Under the pieces are notes generated by a model. It did not search any database. It was not told the origin of the DNA and worked only from the letters and a program-made list of their open reading frames with translations. Shown here in pieces: positions 1-16,559 of a DNA stretch of 64,000 nt. A program made the position numbers and the translations under genes. This DNA is from Anas platyrhynchos (lineage: Eukaryota; Chordata; Aves; Anseriformes; Anatidae): the NCBI RefSeq assembly GCF_047663525.1, contig NC_092589.1:29695001-29759000 (forward strand), in the 5' to 3' direction. Position 1 is the first letter of the stretch; each line of letters begins with the position of its first letter.

Positions 1-1641
1 TCATGAGGCTTACTGGACTTTCTACACAGTAGGCAAGCTACTGTAGCAACAAGGCTGCTTTTAGCTGTGGGTAAATTAAGTAGGTTCTCAGGAATAAAAA
101 TGCAAGAATCTGCACCCAACATGCAGATAAGTTTGGATTTGTAACTACCTTTACCGTAATGTTTTTCACCATATAGCAGATTCTGGAAAGAATCAAGAAA
201 TGGATGCACATTACAATCCCTTAAGATTTTTCCTAGGATTTTTTTTTTTCAACATTATCAGATCTCCAAAATTATTGCTCTTTTAGAGAAATAGCACTCC
301 AGCCCCAGTCATGGCTCTCTGGTTGCTTCTTGTTTACTGGCCAAGGCTATGAAGTTAAAAGTTGAGTGATTGCATCAAGATCATCTAAGGAAACCCATAG
401 AGATCTCTACTGAGTTTCAAGGCTAAGAATAAGGAACAGCCGAGAGAAGAAAATATCCAAGGATTGTAGTCCAGGAAGCTGAATTATTCGTGTGATATTT
501 CTTTCTGCCTGAGATGCAGTTTAGTTATCAAATTCAGCTGAATATTTCATGGGTTTGTGCTTGTGTGTTTTACGGGCTAACATTCTATGGAGCATTTCAT
601 CCAAAGATTCAAAGACCTTTGTCAAAGTCCGCAACACTCCAAGTATTGATGGGAACATTTGTGTTAAAAACCCCAATTTGAAATGCAACACTACCTTTTA
701 ATAACACATGAATATAAATACCTTGCACAAATGCCTACATAAAACTACAGTTTTGTCAGCTGAATGAGAATTACATGCAGAGGTGGTGACAAAATAACTT
801 TTGATAACGTGGTAAGTCTACCTTGCTGGGAAATACACTACACTAAAAACCATGGGGTCTGAGAACCTACATCGTGATTTCTTGCAGAATTAATAGCAGT
901 TTGCATGGGATAGCAACAAGTACAACATGGGTTTGATCAGGCAGGATGAATGAATGTTGCCAACATATTACTAACTAGTAATTCTAGAGTCTAAAGCAAA
1001 TGCCGTGTTGTCTGTTAAAACTGAAAGAACTATATACGGGTATAAGAAAGAACTATATCTTGTATATCTACCGTTCCTTAGAGGTTGGTAATGTGATTGT
1101 GGGCAGTCGCAGTTGCGTATACAGAGTACAAGAATTGTATGTGCATAAAAATCCATCTACAGGATGTCCTGATCCTGATTTCCTTCCAACATCTGCTGTC
1201 AGTCAAAGATTTCAGGAATTCCTGATGTGGAACCCTCTGAAATTTATCTTTGTATTATTTGACAAAATTTGTTAGTCCAGTCCAGAATACAAGCTTTTAA
1301 ACTATCGGCATTTGTCTGTACTTGACTGAAAAGCATGACACAATGGAGTCATTTTGTTATTAAGGAGTAGAATTGATTCTCAGGAGATCTGGTTCTCCTG
1401 TGGACTTCTCAGGTCAATATTTCAAGACTCAGCCTTTCTATGCCGTTTAATTAAAATGACAATAAAAATGTCTTCAGTGTTTGTCTTGCTTATTTGAGGA
1501 TGTAACAATTAACAACATGATTTGCGTTAGAGGGTATATTATTTTTGTCATGCAAAAAGAGTAGTTGAAAATCCAATCATGATACAGTATTAGGTTTTCT
1601 CCCCCACTCCTCTCTAGCTTTTTTGCGTGTGGAATATACAG
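1..1641. other. AT-rich non-coding stretch, no gene recognised
   Basis: No open frame bounded by convincing splice sites and no repeat family was recognised here. If the WD40 gene downstream is WDR64, its 5' exons would lie here or left of the window. A GT-rich donor-like site follows position 812, but the open frame before it is only about ten codons, so it is not called as an exon. Confidence 0.5.
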
Positions 1642-1744
1642 ACCCTTTCAATGCTTCAGGTCTTTCATGATAATCAAGGGATTCCTGCAGAGTTGGAGAC
1701 TCTTATCATAGTATTTAACAATGATAGTGGCACACTGATTGCAG
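1642..1744 (+). pseudogene. WDR64: WDR64-like exon a
   Basis: A block of 103 bases lies between acceptor TATACAG and donor GTATGC. It is open in phase 0 and reads 34 codons plus one base, ending NNDSGTLIAG. The last G is completed by the first two bases of the block at 3619, giving [11 protein letters not shown], a typical WD40 strand. This block itself carries no lesion. Confidence 0.6.
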
Positions 1745-3791
<2,047 letters not shown>

Positions 3792-5136
3792 TAGTCTTGG
3801 CTACCAACTGAAATAGTCTCAGGTTGTTGTTTATTTTGTTTGTTTGTTTATTAAAAATAATTGATCGGGCACTTAGATGAGTGATTAGTGTTTATTATTC
3901 AAAGTGTTTGTTTTGTGACTATTCTTATGCTCAGATTCTTTTGGGAAGTGGTAGCCATGATAAACAGGATATATTTAGTTCAACAGCATTCTTTTGTCAG
4001 AAAACTACTTTGCTGACCGCACTACAATTGCTAGGCAGATTGATCAAGGTTTCAGAGGCTCTGGATTTAGTTAGAATTTATTTCCTTTGGCCACATTTTG
4101 ATTCACCTGTTCTGTGATGGACAGTGTCAAGAGTAGTGAAAGTCCATTGGCCACTTAATATCTCTAAAGGAAAATTTAAAATGCCACGATGTCAAAATGT
4201 GCATCCAGTTCATAATTCATGCAAACATAATTACACGTTATTCAGAAGGCATATCTGATGAGCATCTCCTCAAATTTAGGAAGTGTTTGAGTCCCAGACA
4301 GCTTAGTGGGATGTAAAAGTACTTTAGACATTCTATGGATTGGTATAAAACATAAAAGAGACTTTGTAAAAACAGTACTGGGTAAAAGATACCACTCTCG
4401 GATAAAAAGATTCTTTAATTCTAAAATTGAAAAGTTCCTCTGGTACATACAATGTGGCTAAACTACAGAACCTCATTTTTTATCCTTTCATTCTCCTGTT
4501 GTTCTTGTTCTTTTTTTTTTTCTGGATCTGATTCTTTTTGACTAGCAGTTCTGGAGACAATTTTCTGACTTCCATGGATCCTTTTTTAAAAAATTTCCTA
4601 GAACATCTTGTTCTGAGCATTCAGGATATCGAGTCATACAGTGAGGGAAAAGCATTGAATATAATAGCCAGTTAACAAGAAAAATAAAGTGAAAGAGATG
4701 TCTCTCGTTTGTTTCTTTTTATCACAGCATTATTTGTTTTGAAGCTGTAATGAAAAGATTAAATTTGTTTATTAATTTTACCATTTACGTTTGAACCTCT
4801 AAAAATAGTCACCATGGAAGTGTAAGAAAATCCATAGGCAAATATAATGAATTGTTACAGGTATGCTGAGGATCTGCAGTTTTTGTTCATTGCTGATGGG
4901 GTTAAGTGGCAAGATTTATAGGGTAAAGTAGCTTCTCTTATTGGGCCAGTTGGTGATGCATGCCATTCCTTTGCTTGTTCGTGTAAAGGTTTGTCTATAT
5001 TGTACACTCAATAAAGATGTTATTTCTCATTTTAAATCCCCACCTTCTTTAGGTCATGATGGCTACAACACCAAGAACAAATTGTGTGAGGAGTTTTAAA
5101 GGGTGTACTGAAAATATATATATATTTTTTTTTAAG

Positions 5137-5259
5137 TCTGGGACCTAGAAACAGGATATCAAATATATCAGATTGAAGATGCACATGGGCTTAATATTGA
5201 AGTGACCTGTGCAGCCATTGAAATAAATGCTTTTTATCTTGCTACTTGGGCATGGGATG
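5137..5259 (+). pseudogene. WDR64: WDR64-like exon c
   Basis: A block of 123 bases lies after acceptor TTTTTTTTTAAG and before donor GTAAAG. Read with two leading bases it gives (V)WDLETGYQIYQ, then NIEVTCAAIEINAF and LATWAWDG, which is one full WD40 blade. The leading V needs a G that the preceding block, ending in phase 0 at 3767, does not supply. The join is therefore one base out of phase unless a non-canonical donor is used. Confidence 0.65.
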
Positions 5260-6421
5260 GTAAAGCAATTAAATAATTATTACCTTTTTATTATGTTTAT
5301 GTAAAATGACAAATGGCATGAGTGATCAGAACTTGGCTGCTGGGGCTCTGTTACTTTGCTTGCCTATTGGTCTATGGAAGGCTATCTGCAAAGCTGTTGG
5401 TCTGAAAAGGTGTTTCCTCATAGGTCTTAGTGCCTAGATCTTCATAGCACTGTAAGTAAATGGCTCCAAATGCATGGTAGGTTTTATTTTTATTTTATTA
5501 TTATTATTATTATTTTGTAGTGTCTAAGCTCAATTTTGTGGTAAACACCAGAATATATCTCTCTCTGTTTTTCCATTTTTTTTTAACCTTGTGTTATTTA
5601 GCATACATCAGTTATAGATGATGTGAAAAGAGCTCTCCAATATATTCACAAGTGCTACACTGAATTCTGCAACAAACCTTAATATTTTTGTGAGCTGTTC
5701 ACATAACAGAATAATACTTCTCACATTCAAATATTCGTGAGTGCACACCTGAAGTATTAAAACATTAAAAATATGAAAGCTTTCTTTTCTTTCCAAAGAA
5801 AAATATGAAAGAGGAAATGCCCTTTTTCCATTCAGAATACTGACTAATGTTTATTACTTGTACTTGGCTACAGAGACTAAACCCCATTATGGATTTTAAG
5901 AGCATGACAAAAGGTGAATGCTATCAAGTCCCACACAACTGGAGCCATGTAACAGCTGCTTCACTTAAGCTAATACTCTAGCTCCTTTTTCCCACTAGTT
6001 GTGTGAGACAAGTCCAGCAACCAGCAATAGCATTTTGAAATATCTGTTCTTCCATATAGACTATTTACAGAAAGATAGGCAATTTGAGGAGAAAGATGAA
6101 AAAAACAAAAATCCCTAAGGCTGTACAGCTCCAAGAAATGTTTTCCATACTTTCTCTTCTCCTACTCATTAGGGAGTAGCAGCATTTTGTTGAAATGCCT
6201 TTGTGATTCCAGCTGCCTGGCTGCCCAGATAAGAAGCCGTATCAAGTATTTTTGAGTGTCACTAATCAATTTTGCCTAGTTCTAGCAAACACTTTAAACA
6301 GATCAGTAGTAATAATTCAAAAATACTTTTTGCTTTTTTTTTTTTTTTTGACATTAAAATGAGGGGGGGAAAGGTGTGTTTTGAAGTGGCATGAATTGAA
6401 AATTTGTTTAATTTTCTTCAG

Positions 6422-6535
6422 TTCAAAGAGTACAAAGATTGATCTGGGGAAAATGCTCATTTCAACTTGAAATGTTTAGCTCTCAGATACTTGGAAGAAA
6501 GCGGAAATGAAAAGCTTAGTTTCACAGAAAAAAAA
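6422..6535 (+). pseudogene. Possible decayed WDR64-like exon
   Basis: After acceptor TTTTCTTCAG the frame reads FKEYKD, stop (TGA at 6440-6442), then SGENAHFNLKCLALRYLEES. If the TGA was once TGG, this resembles the linker that follows a WD blade in WDR49/WDR64-type proteins. No donor is obvious, so the right end is arbitrary. This call rests on a weak resemblance and may be chance. Confidence 0.25.
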
Positions 6536-8995
6536 ATAAAATCCTCTGTTGATAGTCCTCTTCACTCAATAAGCCCATGGTACACCTCAGTACATTGGAG
6601 ACATGGACTCAATTCCTATTTCTGTCTACATGGTTTTGAACCAACAGGTCCCACAAGGGTTTTTCAAATATTATGCTACAGGATATAACACAGCACAAAA
6701 GGCAAAGGGGAATCTTTCTTGTTTCTCTTAGAGCAATTCTAGTTTGCATTGTATTCTTAACTGTGCAGGATAAGAATGATCTGTGCACCCAGGTCAAAGC
6801 TGAAATCTCTTTGTACCATAGGTAGTAAAAACAACTTCTGTTCTGGCTTTATCTCTTCCTTTTCTTTTCTTTTTTTTTTTTTTTTAACCACCTCATGTAT
6901 GAGGGGATGAGGGGGAAATCATTGTTCTGTAAATACAGTATTTTACTCACAGTTCATACATGACTGGCTTGAATGCGAGAAACAATGTACTTTTCTAACA
7001 TTAATGTAGCTGGTTAACTTTGACATAAGTTATTTCACTTTTCTTTTAAACACTAATTCTCAAGAAAATAGTTGGCTGAATGAAATGTACACCATTGCAC
7101 TGGGTTTCTGTTTTTCCTGTCACAGGCACATTCTTTACCTACTCTTCACTGTCATTAATGCATCATAACTGATTAACTAATTTTGAAAAACTATGTCTAA
7201 AACTTTTAGGTTACATACATTTGGGGAAATAAAATATTTAAATTTTTAGATTTTGAATAAAGTCTACAACCTTTTCTGGGAACAATACACAACCTATCTG
7301 ATATATCTGGTACAAACATCTTCATTTTCAGGTGTAAAATTAATGAGAATAGCCAAGCTTCAATTCCTCAAGCATCTGGTAAATGCCGTGTTGTTCCTTG
7401 TACGTAGTGCTTCCTCTTCCAGGTAACTGCGTGCCTTGTATCTTCCACCATGACAGGTGTGCTCATTTGGAATTTTGTTGTATTAAACTGATGTAATTTT
7501 TTATCCAAGACAGTATATTTAAACTGGGTTGCTGCTCTTATGCTGTCAGAATTTGGATGGATCAAGGTTTGGTTTTTGTTTTTGCTGTTGTTGTTGGTTT
7601 TTTTTGTTGTTGTTGTTTCAAAACCAAGCAAGAGTTTGAAGCTGGTGCTGAAAATGAAGAGGATTTTCCATTCCCCATTGATTCAAATCTGTACATGAGT
7701 TCAGGAAGGCAGCATGCACTGAAAATGATTTTTTTTATTTATGGAAAAGTAACCACCCTATTACCTATTCGTCTGATACTCTCCCTTTGTCCTTTTGTGG
7801 TCGTGCCTCTGAGCATATATACTTCTCATGACTTTTGCACCCTTCTCTTTTATCTGTAGTGCTACTACTAAATTCTTGTTCCCATTATAGATTTTCCTTT
7901 TTAGAAGGTCAACTACTCTATCAGTCTCCTTGCTTGCTTGCAGATGTACAGTCCTAGAAACCAAATGTGATCAGTATGAAGGCTGGAATTACACAAAAGA
8001 TTCCTGTCTAGTAGTAGAAACAAGGGAGATAACAAGCAACCACATCAGGAAACAGGGAGCTTTCTCAGGAAACTAAGCAGTAATGGGTCATAAGGAAAAT
8101 GGTTCTTTGATTCTAGTTTCACATGGGTGTACTGGGAGGTTGTAAAAGATTAAGCTTTCATTATGTATGTATACCATCAAACACTATCCATTTTACCAGC
8201 ATTGAAATATAGTTCAATCCCTAAAAAACTCCCTAGAAAACTGTCTGGACAAGATTAATCTTATTTTTTACTCTTGTCATTCAAGGAAAAAAACAACTTT
8301 ACATTCTTTCCATTTCAAATCTATTCAAAGATACATTACTCACAAATAGTATTTGTATTTTTTTGCATATTAATAAATAGTACATTGTTTTCTACTTTGT
8401 GTGCTTGACAATGATCTGAAATCTTTTCATCATTCTGCTCAGCATTTATCAAGAGCATATGGTAGCAACAAGCCAATGTGTGGCAATAATGAAATGTATT
8501 GATGTTTTCTTTTTTTCTTTTTTAATCAGAGGGATGTATTATGTGCTGGAGCATTGTGTCATTCTTAGAAGATCCACAAAATAGTAAAAGAGTAAGGAAA
8601 AATCTGACATATTTTCTAAACCTGAACAGTATAAGAGGGTAAGACAAATAGAGAAAAATGGATTCAGACCTCTACAGGGATTAAAACTGTTTCCTGAACA
8701 TAAAGGTCATGACTTTTGCTTTCCATAATAATTTGATGCTGTGAAAAACAAGAGAAAACATCACTAAAATGCTGCCAGCATTATTCTAGTGTGTTCAAAG
8801 AGGTTACATTAAGAATTTATTTATCCCTGTCCCCTGAGCAGTTTCTACCATGTGTCATTTGCAGCCTGTTTGTTGGAGGGAATAATATTTCACCTCTTAA
8901 TTTTCAGACAGCCATACTGATGAACCCAGTAAGCCAGTAACCATGGTGGCATACAGAACTGCCTGAAATGTGGTTATGTTGCTTTTTTCCCTCAG

Positions 8996-9118
<123 letters not shown>

Positions 9119-9777
9119 TAATACTTCTTAATGCTATGGCCAGACAGTTTAACAGTCTCCAAAGGTCCTCTTCTTGCTAGACTTTCATATAGGCTAATAG
9201 GTGCGTTTTCTGTTCTGCACCTGCAAGAACGATTTTTTTAATGTAACACTTCCATTTTTCCCATGAAGTCATACCTTTTACAGACTGTCATTTTCTATCA
9301 ACAAGGTGACCTTGAATGCATGGGTAACAGTCCCATATGACCTCCTGTTTTCAATCCATTTTAGCTTTCAGTACTTTCTAAGTTAACATGGGTCCTTAAC
9401 GTTACAACATATCAAATTAAACCATTTCACTCTCAAGCCTTTTTATAGACAACTGCGTAATTCTTTCTTGGCTAGTAAGTACATTTGAAGTTTTTGTCTG
9501 TTTGTTTTGTTTTGTTTTTTAATTTTATGTCTATTGTTGGGGAGAGATCACTAAGGAATTTTTGTGTAGATCCTACTGTGGTGGCAGTACCTTACAATTA
9601 GAGCAGTTCAGGATATTGGTGCCTTTACTCCTCAATTTCTGATAAAAATGAACTGTGATTGTTTTCTGATTTTTCCAACATCCTTCTGAGATTGTTTTTT
9701 CTCTCAAGTTACTTAAATGATAAACTGATCTTTAATATCCTGTGTTTTTTTTTAATGACTTACACACTGAACACTAG

Positions 9778-12237
<2,460 letters not shown>

Positions 12238-12329
12238 GTGGAAATCATTGACCAGATCACCTTCAATTTCCTAAACATGTCAACATAATTCAAGACTTGA
12301 AGTTTTTCAAAGCTTTGGCTTTTCCAAAG
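12238..12329 (+). pseudogene. WDR64: WDR64-like exon f, one-base frameshift
   Basis: The block lies between acceptor TATGTGCACAG and donor GTATGC. One leading base completes Lys from the previous block, then WKSLTRSPSIS is followed by TAA. One base later the frame KHVNIIQDLKFFKALAFPK is open to the donor. Ignoring a single T at about 12272 makes the 92-base block phase-consistent at both ends. Using an alternative acceptor inside the block does not fit the phase of the upstream donor, so this is the clearest lesion in the gene. Confidence 0.6.
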
Positions 12330-13528
12330 GTATGCAATGTATATGACAGATTTGTTTCAGTTCTGTGCAATATATTATGAATTGCAACTGCATTTCTCAT
12401 TTATAAAACAGCCATAAATAACCCTATATATTCTTATTCAGTGGACAAGCTAGAACAAAAAATGCAGTAACAGATCAAAAAAATTGAAAATTCTGTGGTT
12501 TTCATTCTCATTGTTTCACGCTTCCAAGTCCCGTTTATATGAAAGAACACAATGATTCACTTGCTTGGCTTAACAGCATAAAAAACAAACACAAAACAAC
12601 AACAATGAAATCTAGGATTCTCACACACTCCAACAGAAATCCTAAACATCCCAGTTCTACCTGAAGGGTGTGTGAAAATGCTAGAACGACAGTGAATCAC
12701 TGGTTATGTATAATTGTTCTTTCAAGGTTCCCATGAAATCAGATTCCAAGAGAATCCTGAGTCAGTTTGGATATCATTATGAACAATTTCTACGCCTGTA
12801 ACTGAATAATGGTTCATCTCTACTTGGCTTAGCCCTTAAAACTTCTTTTGTTGGAGTTGTACTAGAAAAGTGAAAAGATACAAATTCTATGGCCACTTGC
12901 AAAATAAAGAAACAAACAAAAAAATGGCTTCCATTAACACCTTTCTGACCATTTTCTCCCCCCACTAAACAGCTAGTGAGGGGTATGAACTCTTAACATC
13001 CTCTCCTAAAATCTGTGGTACTGTGTCTCCTATGTACCACAATCTGTTATCCTAATGTGGTCAGCTAAGATTCAAACAGTAGTCAGTGAAAGACATTATT
13101 CCATGTGACCATTTCTCTCAGTGTATCTTGGGTGAAATGATGACAAGGTGAGTGGAAGATACTTCTCTGTTGCTTATTGCCCTGTCTTACCACCTCCATT
13201 CTCTTGTTTCCTGGGACACCAAGGATCAGTTCTCATCTCATATGGATGATTGACTAGTTGGAGCTAGTGGATTACTTGCTGTTAGGTAAAGGTAGCCAAG
13301 CACACAGTTTTGAGACATTCTGTCATTTCACCCGAAGGAAGCAACAAGTTGACAAGCTCCCTTAAGTAACAGTTATACCAGTCATGGATGCTGCACAGTC
13401 TCTGAAGTGGCCTGTGTTTAAATCACAGGGAAACTACTGGAACTGGTTGTGCTGTAGGAGCATACATTGTTGTTCAACAGCTCTAGACAACAATGTATAA
13501 TAAGAGAGAACAGTGTCAGTGGGGAGAA

Positions 13529-13549
13529 AAAAAAAAAAAAAAAAAAAAA
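13529..13549. repeat. Poly-A tract
   Basis: A run of about 21 A residues in the intron between the blocks at 12329 and 14616. No retroelement body was recognised next to it. Confidence 0.8.
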
Positions 13550-14615
13550 GGTTGATGTAAAAAGGTTGATGTTGGGTATAAAACATGAATTTTAATGTAG
13601 CAGAGTCAGTGGTTGAGAACATGGTGGGACAAGTCAGTAGTTTCATGTTCAAAAACATTAGCACTGGAGCACCCTTGTGATTGGGATTTTGATGAGAAAA
13701 AAGGTATGATTTCCTTTTATTAGCCTTAGAGATGAACAAAAGAGTGGACTTCAGTTTTTACTTCATACTAGAAAAAAAATGTAAGTAGAAAATCTCTGTA
13801 CATTGTACCAGTTTGAATTAAACTCATGTTTTCAACTATTTCAACGTTTAGGTATACTTTTTTTCCTCGTTGGAGGACCATAAGTTGTTCTACTAGGGTG
13901 AAATCACTGCTATATTGTGTAAGAACAGTTAAATTTCCTGCCCTGTCTTTAAGTATAATACCTAGGTAAGTATCAGGATTCAGGTGAGCATGGATGAACT
14001 TGATGTATTTTCAGTAATTCAGAGCTTCCTACAGTTTACAGCACTAATGCCCTTGTGTTCATCTGCATCTTTCCTAACAGTTTGCTGAGGTGTTTGGGAT
14101 TTGCACAGCCCAACAAAGATAGCCAGAGTAATAGTCCTGCGATGAAGCTATCATTTGGGAGAGAGTTCTTACTGTATTAATTACCCTTTGGCTAGACTTC
14201 CATTGTCCTCTAATAACATGCATCCAACAAACCTGACAAGTAACCTGAAAACGATTCCTGTATTGACCTTAGCCAAGATGTTAATAGGTGATGTAACTAC
14301 ATAAGTATTTAAAACTAGCTTTAGTTTAGGTGATAAAAAAACATTTTGCTATTAACTGTCTTTATTTGTTGTCCCAGGGGAAGATGGAATCTTGCTAGTT
14401 GTGCCTTTTCTATAGCAGAAAGATCTCTTTCTAATTTAGAAATGTTCAAAACTTGTGCATAAAACACAATCTCTCTATGTAGTAATTGCATTCCTTTCTT
14501 CAGATAACATGAATGTTACTATGCTGTTCAATAACAAAAGTAATATGCAACAACATTTCTTTATTACCTTTTGTCTTGAGCTAGTAATGCACTGACTTTG
14601 GTTTCCCTTGATCAG

Positions 14616-14696
14616 ATCCACAGGCAACCTTTGGAAATTTTTGAGTCAGGAAACAGAGTATGTGGTGCAGTATTTGGGTCACTTCCCATATATGAG
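14616..14696 (+). pseudogene. WDR64: WDR64-like exon g
   Basis: A block of 81 bases (27 codons, phase 0 at both ends) follows acceptor CCTTGATCAG and precedes donor GTAAGC. It reads RQPLEIFESGNR then VCGAVFGSLPIYE. A second acceptor after CCACAG at 14623 is possible. It fits directly after the phase 0 end of the block at 12329, although further blocks between them cannot be excluded. No later exon was found. The retroviral insertion starts about 120 bases downstream. Confidence 0.55.
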
Positions 14697-14819
14697 GTAA
14701 GCACAAGTGTTTTCCACCTTTTGCAGTAACATTAATGCAGCAGAAGCCATTAGAACTAGTAAATGGTTACAATCACACACTTGGACATTTTATTTTTAAA
14801 TGCTTCTCAATTTAATTTT

Positions 14820-15048
14820 CTCACATGGTTTGCATCACTACCAATTATATCCAACTTCTTATGTGTGCGCTCAACAATGGCTTGATCTGTGGGGGACTGA
14901 GGAATTCCTGTGATGCGTCGGTTACCCCAAGTTCGAAAAAAAGTTTGAAGGGAGTGACTACCATAGGCAGGGACATTGTTGGGTTTTATTTCCTTTGGGA
15001 TGCCTAGCACTATGAAGGCAACATGGAAGTGAGCCTGGACATGGCGAC
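14820..15048 (-). pseudogene. pol: ERV integrase fragment, catalytic Asp lost
   Basis: The minus strand reads VLGIPKEIKPNNVPAYGSHS, then TWGNRRITGIPQSP and QAIVERTHK. This is the catalytic core around the second Asp and the Glu of the D,D-35-E triad. At the position of the conserved D-N-G-P this copy has N-N-V-P, so the catalytic Asp is replaced, while the Glu in VERTH is kept. The segment abuts the purine-rich tract where the rest of RT, RNase H and the integrase N-terminus should be. Confidence 0.7.
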
Positions 15049-15050
15049 TA

Positions 15051-15154
15051 GTTTTTTCTTTTTTTTTTCCCCTCTTTTTCTTTTTTTTTTCTCTCTCTCT
15101 TTTCTTTCTTTTTTTTTTTTTTTTTTTTGTTTTGTTTTGTTTTGTTTTGTTTTA
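15051..15154. repeat. Polypyrimidine tract with (TTTTG)n end inside the ERV
   Basis: About 100 bases of T-rich, C-interrupted sequence end in five TTTTG units. On the coding strand of the ERV it is a purine run, with (CAAAA)n joined to the RT fragment. It occupies the place of about 2 kb of missing pol. Confidence 0.85.
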
Positions 15155-15159
15155 TATTC

Positions 15160-15460
15160 AGGCTGCAATGTCCTCGATCACTGCATTGATTCATTGCAAA
15201 TCATGCAGCAATCTCCATTTCCCATCCTTCTTCTCGATGACAAACACTGGTGAATTCCATGGGCTGTCTGTTGGATGTATGTCCTTGTTGGAGTTGTTCT
15301 TGAACCAACTCCTGCAGACTACTGCTTGGAAAAGAATCAGCTGAGCAATTCTAGTTCCCTTTGGTATGAGCACTGGAGGAGAGGGAGTCCATGCCATTGC
15401 TTGTATTATCCCTTCAAAATCCACATCAATTACTCTGGGCAGTACAAAAAGACCCATGGT
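15160..15460 (-). pseudogene. pol: ERV dUTPase-like segment and start of reverse transcriptase
   Basis: The first part (about 15457-15300) contains RVIDVDFEG and, further on, [13 protein letters not shown]. These are the third and last conserved motifs of trimeric dUTPases. About 20 residues later follows [20 protein letters not shown], the conserved entry of retroviral RT. TGA stops interrupt RT soon after, and the sequence breaks off at the polypyrimidine tract. The polymerase active site is not present. Confidence 0.7.
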
Positions 15461-15767
15461 CCCTTTACACTAAGAGGTATTTTACAGACCCAAGTGTCCC
15501 AAAGGGTGCATGCAGTCCGTTACTGTGGAGACATCCAATCCGGCGCTTCCTCGGGTTTGGGCAGTGGGGGAATCCACCGTGACGCAGTTGGTGGAACCAC
15601 TGGTGCAGCGGGCGATGACGGCTGCGGCCTGGCAGTCACCATCCCCCAGGGTGGTGACTGCCCACGACGGAGGGCCGGGGCACTGGAGGTGTCGCACGCC
15701 CCGCGCTCCCCTTCCTGTTTCGCCACCACAGCTGTGAAGGCTGACCCTCTGCGTTATTCTTCGAGTG

Positions 15768-15906
15768 GCAGCGGTTGGCCCAGTGCCAGCCCTTGCCGCA
15801 CGGTGGGCAAGCAGCGGGAGGAGCAGGGTTACCGCGTGTCCCCCCTCCCCGCTCCTCGCTGTGGGCATTCAGCAGCAAAATGTCCCGTGGCTTGGCAGCG
15901 GAAACA
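15768..15906 (-). pseudogene. gag: ERV nucleocapsid, two CCHC zinc knuckles
   Basis: Knuckle 1 (15906-15864) reads CFRCQATGHFAAEC and knuckle 2 (15809-15768) reads CPPCGKGWHWANRC. Both fit C-X2-C-X4-H-X4-C, the RNA-binding element of retroviral nucleocapsid. Two knuckles are usual for orthoretroviruses of this group. The two lie in different frames, so a shift has occurred between them. Confidence 0.8.
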
Positions 15907-15968
15907 CCGCCTGCCTCCCATTTGAAGTGCCACAGCAAAGGCTACGGCCAAAGCGACAGTGTGATGTT

Positions 15969-16520
15969 CTATGGACCCAACTCGATCACATGCCTCTGTG
16001 TTTGTGCTAATGTAGTATTAACAGGCAGGGCTTGGAGTATTTTCTTACAGTCTGTGTTTGCATTTTCCGCTGCCATAAGGGCCTCCTTCGCCTCGCGGTT
16101 GTCAATATCAATGAATTGCGTATAAGGCTCGCTAACTTGTTGCCTACTGCTAGTAAACGATGACTCGACTTTTCCCGCTTCAGGTAACTTCAGCACAGCC
16201 TGGAGGGCCAGAGACGCGGACTGCCGCAGGATGGCATCGTTGAGCCGAGCCTGCAATCTCGGATTAAGGAACGGCTCGGTCCCCATCAACTCTGGGATCC
16301 CGGCCCCCCGGAGGGGGTCGCCAGGCCCTCTTATATGCTTTACATATACTTTCCCCGTAGCCCCATGCGCTGTCCACACGCCCAAATCTGTCATACAATT
16401 GGTTAGAGACCCTCAGACACACACCTCGAGCCAGCCAGCAATTGGCCACTGCCAAGCTCATCTTTAACACCGTAGCCAAGTTACTTTATCTCGACCTTGC
16501 TCAAGTTTTTGTTTCTACCG
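15969..16520 (-). pseudogene. gag: ERV gag, capsid region
   Basis: Two overlapping minus-strand frames (16479-16264 and 16394-15969) carry capsid-like sequence. The second contains a major-homology-type segment around EPYTQFIDIDNREAKEAL followed by ENANTDCKKILQ, as in the capsid of beta- and alpharetroviruses. The need to change frame between the two pieces shows at least one frameshift. The gag start and matrix region are not recognisable. Confidence 0.65.
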
Positions 16521-16559
16521 CTTGTTTCCTCATTATCTCTAATTCAGGGACACATGAAA

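Larger units (their letters stand above)
14820..16530 (-). mobile_element. Degenerate betaretrovirus-like endogenous retrovirus
   Basis: Read on the minus strand the order is gag capsid, two nucleocapsid zinc knuckles, dUTPase-like segment, start of reverse transcriptase and a piece of integrase. The remaining protease, most of RT, RNase H and env are missing, and no LTR was recognised at either edge. A dUTPase domain ahead of RT is a feature of betaretroviruses and related avian elements, so that affinity is inferred. Frames are broken by stops and shifts and the integrase has lost an active-site Asp, so the copy is inactive. It lies antisense to the WDR64-like gene. The GC-rich gag part explains several long shadow frames on the plus strand. 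Confidence 0.8.

Noticed and set aside
5521-5545. Short segment after TTTTGTAG reading VSKLNFV, considered as a decayed WD blade start
   Set aside because: Too short, lacks the Trp of the blade, and the donor would leave only about 20 bases.
7557-7859. Open frame with EFEAGAENEEDFPFPID, considered as a WD40-gene exon
   Set aside because: It begins in a low-complexity GTT repeat, has no donor, and does not fit the phases of neighbouring blocks.
13122-13147. 26-base block between good splice sites in the WD40 gene
   Set aside because: Too short to judge and its translation shows no WD40 character.
15275-15925. 216-codon plus-strand open frame
   Set aside because: It is antisense to the retroviral dUTPase, zinc-knuckle and gag region, which has clear protein motifs on the other strand. 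The high G+C content explains the open frame.
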